Origin: Hyphomicrobiales bacterium
Lineage (GTDB): Bacteria > Pseudomonadota > Alphaproteobacteria > Rhizobiales > Rhizobiaceae
Reading direction: 5' to 3'
Length of the DNA stretch: 64,000 nucleotides
Assembly (NCBI GenBank): GCA_900466005.1
Contig: UEGQ01000010.1
Span: forward strand, 186,001 to 250,000
Part shown: positions 60,547-64,000 of the stretch, in pieces
Position numbering within the stretch: position 1 is the stretch's first letter
How the letters are laid out: every line of letters begins with the position of its first letter
Program-made: the position numbers and the translations under genes
Notes under the pieces: generated by a model
Database searches by the model: none
What the model was told of the DNA's origin: nothing
The model's input: the letters and a program-made list of their open reading frames with translations, nothing else

Positions 60547-61047
60547 ATGAAGCAACCGATCCTGATCCGCGACGCGACGGAGGCCGACCTTGCGGCGATC
60601 CGTGACATCTACAACGACGCCGTGGAGCACACGACGGCGATCTGGAACGACCAGCTGATCGATGTCGAGAACCGCCGCGCCTGGCTGGAGATGCGCCGCG
60701 CCAAGGGGTTCCCGGTGCTCGTCGCCGAGATGGACGGCAAGGTCGCGGGTTACGCATCCTATGGTGACTGGCGGGCCTTCGACGGTTATCGCCACACGGT
60801 CGAACATTCCGTCTATGTCCACAAGGACGCCCGCGGCGCCGGCATCGGCAGGGCGCTGATGGAGGCGCTGATCGGGCGGGCGCGCGAGGGCAGGGTGCAT
60901 GTGATGATTGCCGCAATCGAAGCCGGCAACACCGCCTCCATCCGGCTCCACGAGAGCCTCGGCTTCCGCCTCGTCGGCATCCACGAGGAGGTCGGCACCA
61001 AGTTCGGCCGCTGGCTCGATCTGGCGATGATGGAACTGAAGCTCTGA
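60547..61047 (+). CDS. Phosphinothricin-type GNAT acetyltransferase
   Basis: A 166-residue acetyltransferase of the PAT/Bar-like group: IRDATEADLAAIRDIYNDAVEHTTAIWND at the start, VEHSVYVHKDARGAGIGRALM (acetyl-CoA site) and ASIRLHESLGFRLVGIHEEVG at the end. The natural substrate may be methionine sulfone or sulfoximine or a phosphinic amino acid. It is divergent from the Xre-cupin gene. Confidence 0.9.
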   Translation: MKQPILIRDATEADLAAIRDIYNDAVEHTTAIWNDQLIDVENRRAWLEMRRAKGFPVLVAEMDGKVAGYASYGDWRAFDGYRHTVEHSVYVHKDARGAGIGRALMEALIGRAREGRVHVMIAAIEAGNTASIRLHESLGFRLVGIHEEVGTKFGRWLDLAMMELKL

Positions 61048-61169
61048 GAGCAGGGTCCATCGCCGGAGGGAGCGCTCTTCCCGGCATGGAACCCCCTTTG
61101 CATTCGCGCGTTCCCTGACGAGGTTTCGGGGCCGATCGGCTCCGGGGGCCGGTTCGAGGGGAGCGCGCG

Positions 61170-62291
61170 ATGAACGACCGGCCGGATATCCGGCATCTGC
61201 CGAAAGCGGTGGCGCTGCAGCCGCCGCGGCGAAAGGGACGGGGTCGGGGCCCGCGCCGCTCCGCGCTCGACCTCGCGGAGAGCTGGGCCGTCATCGGCAT
61301 CTTCGCCATCCTTACCACCGGCGGCATCTATCTCGCCGCGGCCGTCCTGATGCCGGTCACGCTTGCCGTCGTCGTCGGCCTGATCCTTGGCGCCGCCGCC
61401 GACCGGCTCGGGCGCCTCGGCATTCCGCCGATGCTGGCGGGCCTGATCCTCGCCACCATCGTCGTGACGGTACTCTTTGTCGGCGCCAATGCACTGGTGC
61501 GGCCGCTCGGCCATTTCGCCGAGGAGGCACCGCGGGTGATCGAATCGGCAGTCGAACGGGTGCTTCCCTACATCGAGCGGGTCAAGTGGCTGCACATCTC
61601 CGAGGCAAGCCTGCGCGGCGGTCCGGTTTCGGCGGAAGCGGTGCTGCAGAACACCGGCGCGATCCTGACGGCGATCGCCGCCGGCGTCACCCCGGCGCTG
61701 CTGCAGGGGCTCATCTTCTTTGTCGCGCTCGCGCTCTTCCTCGGCAGCCGGCATTCGCTGCGCCGTGGCCTCATCATCGCCTTTCGCGACCGCCGCCGCC
61801 GGCTCGCGGCAATCCACGTCCTGAACGCGATCGAGGCCTCGCTCGGCAGCTATTTCGCCGCCGCCACGCTGCTCTACGGCCTGGTCGGGGGCGCGATGAC
61901 GGTGATCGCTCTTCTCGGCGGGCTGCAGATGCCGCTGCTCTGGGGCCTGCTCGCCTTCATTTCGAGCTACGTGCCTTTCCTCGGCATCACGGTGACGACG
62001 TTCTCCGTCGCGGTCGGCGGCCTCGTCACGCACGACAGCGTGCTCGTCGGCCTTGCCCCCGCCATGGTCTTCTTCGTGGTTCACGGGCTCATCGAGAACT
62101 TCCTGACGCCCGCGGTCATGGGGCGCCGGCTGGAGATCAACCCCTTCGTCGTCTTCGTCGCCATCGTCTTCTGGACCTGGATGTGGGGTGCCGTCGGGGC
62201 GGTGCTGGCACTGCCTTTGTCGCTCATCGGCATGGCCATCCTCGACGAGCTGGTTCCCGAACACAACGTGCATCCGAAGCTGCCCGGCTGA
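61170..62291 (+). CDS. AI-2E family transporter
   Basis: A 373-residue membrane protein of the AI-2E (TqsA/PerM-like) family with about eight helices. Landmarks: VLMPVTLAVVVGLILGAAADRL, FFVALALFLGSRHSLRRG and LENFLTPAVMGRR-like IENFLTPAVMGRRLEINPFVV. These proteins export small molecules or ions; autoinducer transport is shown only in some. No ribosome site stronger than GGGAG. It ends shortly before a second SQR-like gene. Confidence 0.9.
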   Translation: MNDRPDIRHLPKAVALQPPRRKGRGRGPRRSALDLAESWAVIGIFAILTTGGIYLAAAVLMPVTLAVVVGLILGAAADRLGRLGIPPMLAGLILATIVVTVLFVGANALVRPLGHFAEEAPRVIESAVERVLPYIERVKWLHISEASLRGGPVSAEAVLQNTGAILTAIAAGVTPALLQGLIFFVALALFLGSRHSLRRGLIIAFRDRRRRLAAIHVLNAIEASLGSYFAAATLLYGLVGGAMTVIALLGGLQMPLLWGLLAFISSYVPFLGITVTTFSVAVGGLVTHDSVLVGLAPAMVFFVVHGLIENFLTPAVMGRRLEINPFVVFVAIVFWTWMWGAVGAVLALPLSLIGMAILDELVPEHNVHPKLPG

Positions 62292-62338
62292 CCCTTTCCC
62301 GTTTTTTTGTTGACAATTGACAGAAATCAAATCAAATC

Positions 62339-62361
62339 TACGAAGCTTCGTATATATGGTG
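62339..62361. promoter_or_regulatory. Palindrome upstream of the SQR gene
   Basis: TACGAAGCTTCGTA (62339-62352) is a perfect 14-bp palindrome. The overlapping CTTCGTATATATGGTG (62346-62361) matches the palindrome upstream of the other SQR-like gene at 13 of 16 positions. Two TTGACA boxes lie just before (62310, 62317). Confidence 0.6.
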
Positions 62362-62399
62362 ACAAATAGATATATGCCTGACGAAGCGGGAGGTTCTTT

Positions 62400-63689
62400 A
62401 TGGCTCATGTCGTTGTTCTCGGTGCCGGCCTCGGTGGCACCATCATGGCCTACGAGTTGAGGGACGTGCTGTCACGCGAGGATCGCGTCAGCGTCATCAA
62501 CAAGGGGTCGGTCTATTCCTTCGTACCGTCCAACCCGTGGGTCGCCGTCGGCTGGCGCGAGCGCGAGACGATCGAGGTCGATCTGGCGCCGGCCTGCAAG
62601 CGTCGCGATATCGCGCTCTACCCGCAGGGCGCCAAGCGCCTGCATCCGGGCGAAAACCGCGTCGAGCTCACCGACGGCACCTCCGTCGACTACGATTACC
62701 TGGTGATCGCGACCGGTCCGGAGCTCGCCTTCGACGAGATCGAGGGCTTCGGCCCCGAGGCCCATACCCAGTCGGTCTGCCACATCGACCACGCCCTTGC
62801 CGCGAAGGAGGCCTTCGACAAGCTGGTCGCCAAACCGGGACCGGTGGTGATCGGCGCCGTGCAGGGCGCCTCCTGCTTCGGCCCGGCCTATGAATTCGCC
62901 TTCATCCTGGAGAAGGCGCTGCGCGATGCCAAGGTGCGCGACAAGGTGCCGATGACCTTCGTCACCTCCGAGCCCTATATCGGCCATCTCGGCCTCGACG
63001 GCGTCGGCGATACCAAGGGCCTGCTCGAAAGCGCGCTGCGCGCCAAGCACATCAAGTGGATCACCAACGCCAAGGTGCAGAAGTTCGAGGATGGCAAGGT
63101 GATTGCCGACGAGCTCAACGAGGACGGCTCGGTGAAGACCACCCACGAGGTGCCTTCGGCCTATACGATGATGCTGCCCGCTTTCCGCGGCGTGGAAGCG
63201 GTGCGCGATATCGAGGGGCTGACCAATCCGCGCGGATTCATCCTCGTCGACCGGCACCAGCAGAACCAGAAGTTCCAGAACGTCTTCTCGGTCGGCGTTT
63301 GTGTCGCCATCCCGCCGATGGGCAAGACCCCGGTTCCGGTCGGCGTGCCGAAGACCGGCTTCATGATCGAGAGCATGGTGACGGCGACCGCGACCAACAT
63401 TGCCCGGCTCGTCCGCGGCGAGACGCCGAACGCCGAAGGCACGTGGAATGCCGTCTGCCTCGCCGACTTCGGCGACGGGGGCATCGCCTTCGTGGCGCAG
63501 CCGCAGATCCCGCCGCGCAACGTCAACTGGTCGTCGCAGGGCAAGTGGGTGCACGCCGCCAAGATCGGCTTCGAGAAGTACTTCCTGCACAAGATCAAGA
63601 GCGGCCGCTCCGAGCCCTTCTATGAGAAGCTCGCCCTGCAGGTCCTCGGCATCGACAAGCTGAAGGCCGTCAAGTTCGACAGCGAGTGA
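62400..63689 (+). CDS. sqr: Sulfide:quinone oxidoreductase-like flavoprotein
   Basis: A 429-residue FAD-dependent oxidoreductase. FAD site VVVLGAGLGGTIMAYEL, YLVIATGPELAF, and FSVGVCVAIPP. The cysteines Cys127 (SVCHID), Cys159 (GASCFGP) and Cys301 (VGVCVAI) fall where SQR enzymes carry the catalytic trio; the first two fit in position. It should oxidise sulfide and pass electrons to the quinone pool at the inner membrane. The start at 62400 follows GGGAGG. It has a palindromic upstream site. Confidence 0.86.
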   Translation: MAHVVVLGAGLGGTIMAYELRDVLSREDRVSVINKGSVYSFVPSNPWVAVGWRERETIEVDLAPACKRRDIALYPQGAKRLHPGENRVELTDGTSVDYDYLVIATGPELAFDEIEGFGPEAHTQSVCHIDHALAAKEAFDKLVAKPGPVVIGAVQGASCFGPAYEFAFILEKALRDAKVRDKVPMTFVTSEPYIGHLGLDGVGDTKGLLESALRAKHIKWITNAKVQKFEDGKVIADELNEDGSVKTTHEVPSAYTMMLPAFRGVEAVRDIEGLTNPRGFILVDRHQQNQKFQNVFSVGVCVAIPPMGKTPVPVGVPKTGFMIESMVTATATNIARLVRGETPNAEGTWNAVCLADFGDGGIAFVAQPQIPPRNVNWSSQGKWVHAAKIGFEKYFLHKIKSGRSEPFYEKLALQVLGIDKLKAVKFDSE

Positions 63690-63696
63690 GCGGGCG

Positions 63697-63754
63697 CGGC
63701 CGCAAGGCCGCATTCTGCCGCCGACTATGATACGGGCGCGGCGATCGCCGCGCC
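63697..63754. terminator. Two hairpins after sqr (weak terminator candidate)
   Basis: GCGGCC-GCAA-GGCCGC (63697-63712) and the perfect 20-bp palindrome centred on 63744.5 (half-site GGCGCGGCGA) follow the stop codon. No U-run is present, so termination is uncertain. Confidence 0.4.
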
Positions 63755-63787
63755 GCGGGGGTAGTTGTCGTCATGCGCCCTTCCTGA

Positions 63788-63905
63788 TTGCCCCTCACCC
63801 TGACCCTCTCCCCGTAGGACGGGGAGAGGGGACAGCCGAGGCGGAGCCGTGCGTCCCTTCTCCCCGCATGCGGGGAGAAGGTGCCGGCAGGCGGATGAGG
63901 GGCAG
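63788..63905. repeat. Extragenic palindromic repeat, inverted orientation
   Basis: CCCCTCACCCTGACCCTCTCCCCG ... CTTCTCCCCGCATGCGGGGAGAAGGTGCCGGCAGGCGGATGAGGGGC. It is the inverse of the elements near 37.4 and 38.2 kb. Bases 63906-64000 show no gene. Confidence 0.8.
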
Positions 63906-64000
63906 CGCCAAGGATACCGCCTGCCCCGAGCCATCCCACGAGCCGATGCCGCCTCCGTGCTGCTGTCGCGTCCGGAAGTCCCTTCTCCCCGGCGGGAGAA

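Overview
This 64-kb window is chromosome-like DNA from a GC-rich alphaproteobacterium, most likely a member of the Rhizobiaceae (Ensifer / Shinella / Rhizobium group). The evidence is the gene repertoire (divergent ohrR-ohr, a rhizobial-style xylFHG transporter with an upstream ROK repressor, DUF1127, a cobalamin riboswitch feeding cbtBA) and several families of GC-rich palindromic extragenic repeats of the rhizobial type. No rRNA, tRNA, CRISPR array or replication origin was seen. The genus cannot be fixed from the sequence alone.

Layout. 1-5.5 kb: ohrR (cut by the window edge) and ohr, a Xre/RES toxin-antitoxin pair, a MarR regulator divergent from DUF899, DUF1579 and VOC genes. 5.5-12.2 kb: an accessory region in two parts. 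The left part is AT-richer (RraB-like gene, acetyltransferase flanked by 42-bp direct repeats, membrane protein). The right part is a 4.3-kb cassette (DoxX, VOC, cytochrome b561, LysR, SnoaL-like, exonuclease remnant) bounded by 132-bp direct repeats that copy the 3' end of the neighbouring PAP2 gene. 12.2-16.9 kb: PAP2, an orphan GroEL with an FNR/FixK-like box, an HXXEE protein and an acyltransferase. 17.0-19.5 kb: a compact four-gene operon with an ATP-grasp enzyme and a degenerate ATP-grasp partner, the best candidate here for an undescribed biosynthetic system. 19.5-21.7 kb: HerA-like ATPase and a DUF2267-like gene. 21.8-24.6 kb: a low-GC island with a DNA methyltransferase overlapping a DGQHR-domain protein, a candidate DNA-modification or defence unit. 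25-30 kb: aldo/keto reductase, then a FecR / CHASE2-PAS-GGDEF-EAL signalling pair. 30-37.3 kb: methyltransferase, haloacid dehalogenase, LysE exporter and the xylose transport locus with a perfect 21-bp operator. 37.3-48 kb: repeat-rich DNA with a DUF559 gene, an alcohol dehydrogenase, a branched-chain aminotransferase, an SQR-like flavoprotein, superoxide dismutase and small regulatory units. 48-55.3 kb: cytochromes, HicAB, riboswitch-cbtBA, DJ-1 and GNAT proteins, and a DUF6516/HTH toxin-antitoxin pair. 55.3-64 kb: a cupin-methyltransferase-hydrolase operon, a universal stress protein and DksA-like pair under a perfect FNR/FixK box, MAPEG, hemolysin III, Xre-cupin/GNAT, an AI-2E family transporter and a second SQR-like gene.

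How genes work together. Recurring themes are redox and stress handling (Ohr, SOD, two SQR-like flavoproteins, cytochromes, DoxX/b561), microaerobic control (two FNR/FixK-like boxes) and divergent regulator-target pairs, each with a visible palindrome between them. Three to four toxin-antitoxin-type units and the methyltransferase/DGQHR island form the selfish or defensive layer. All functions are inferred from protein family patterns and motif reading; no database search was possible.
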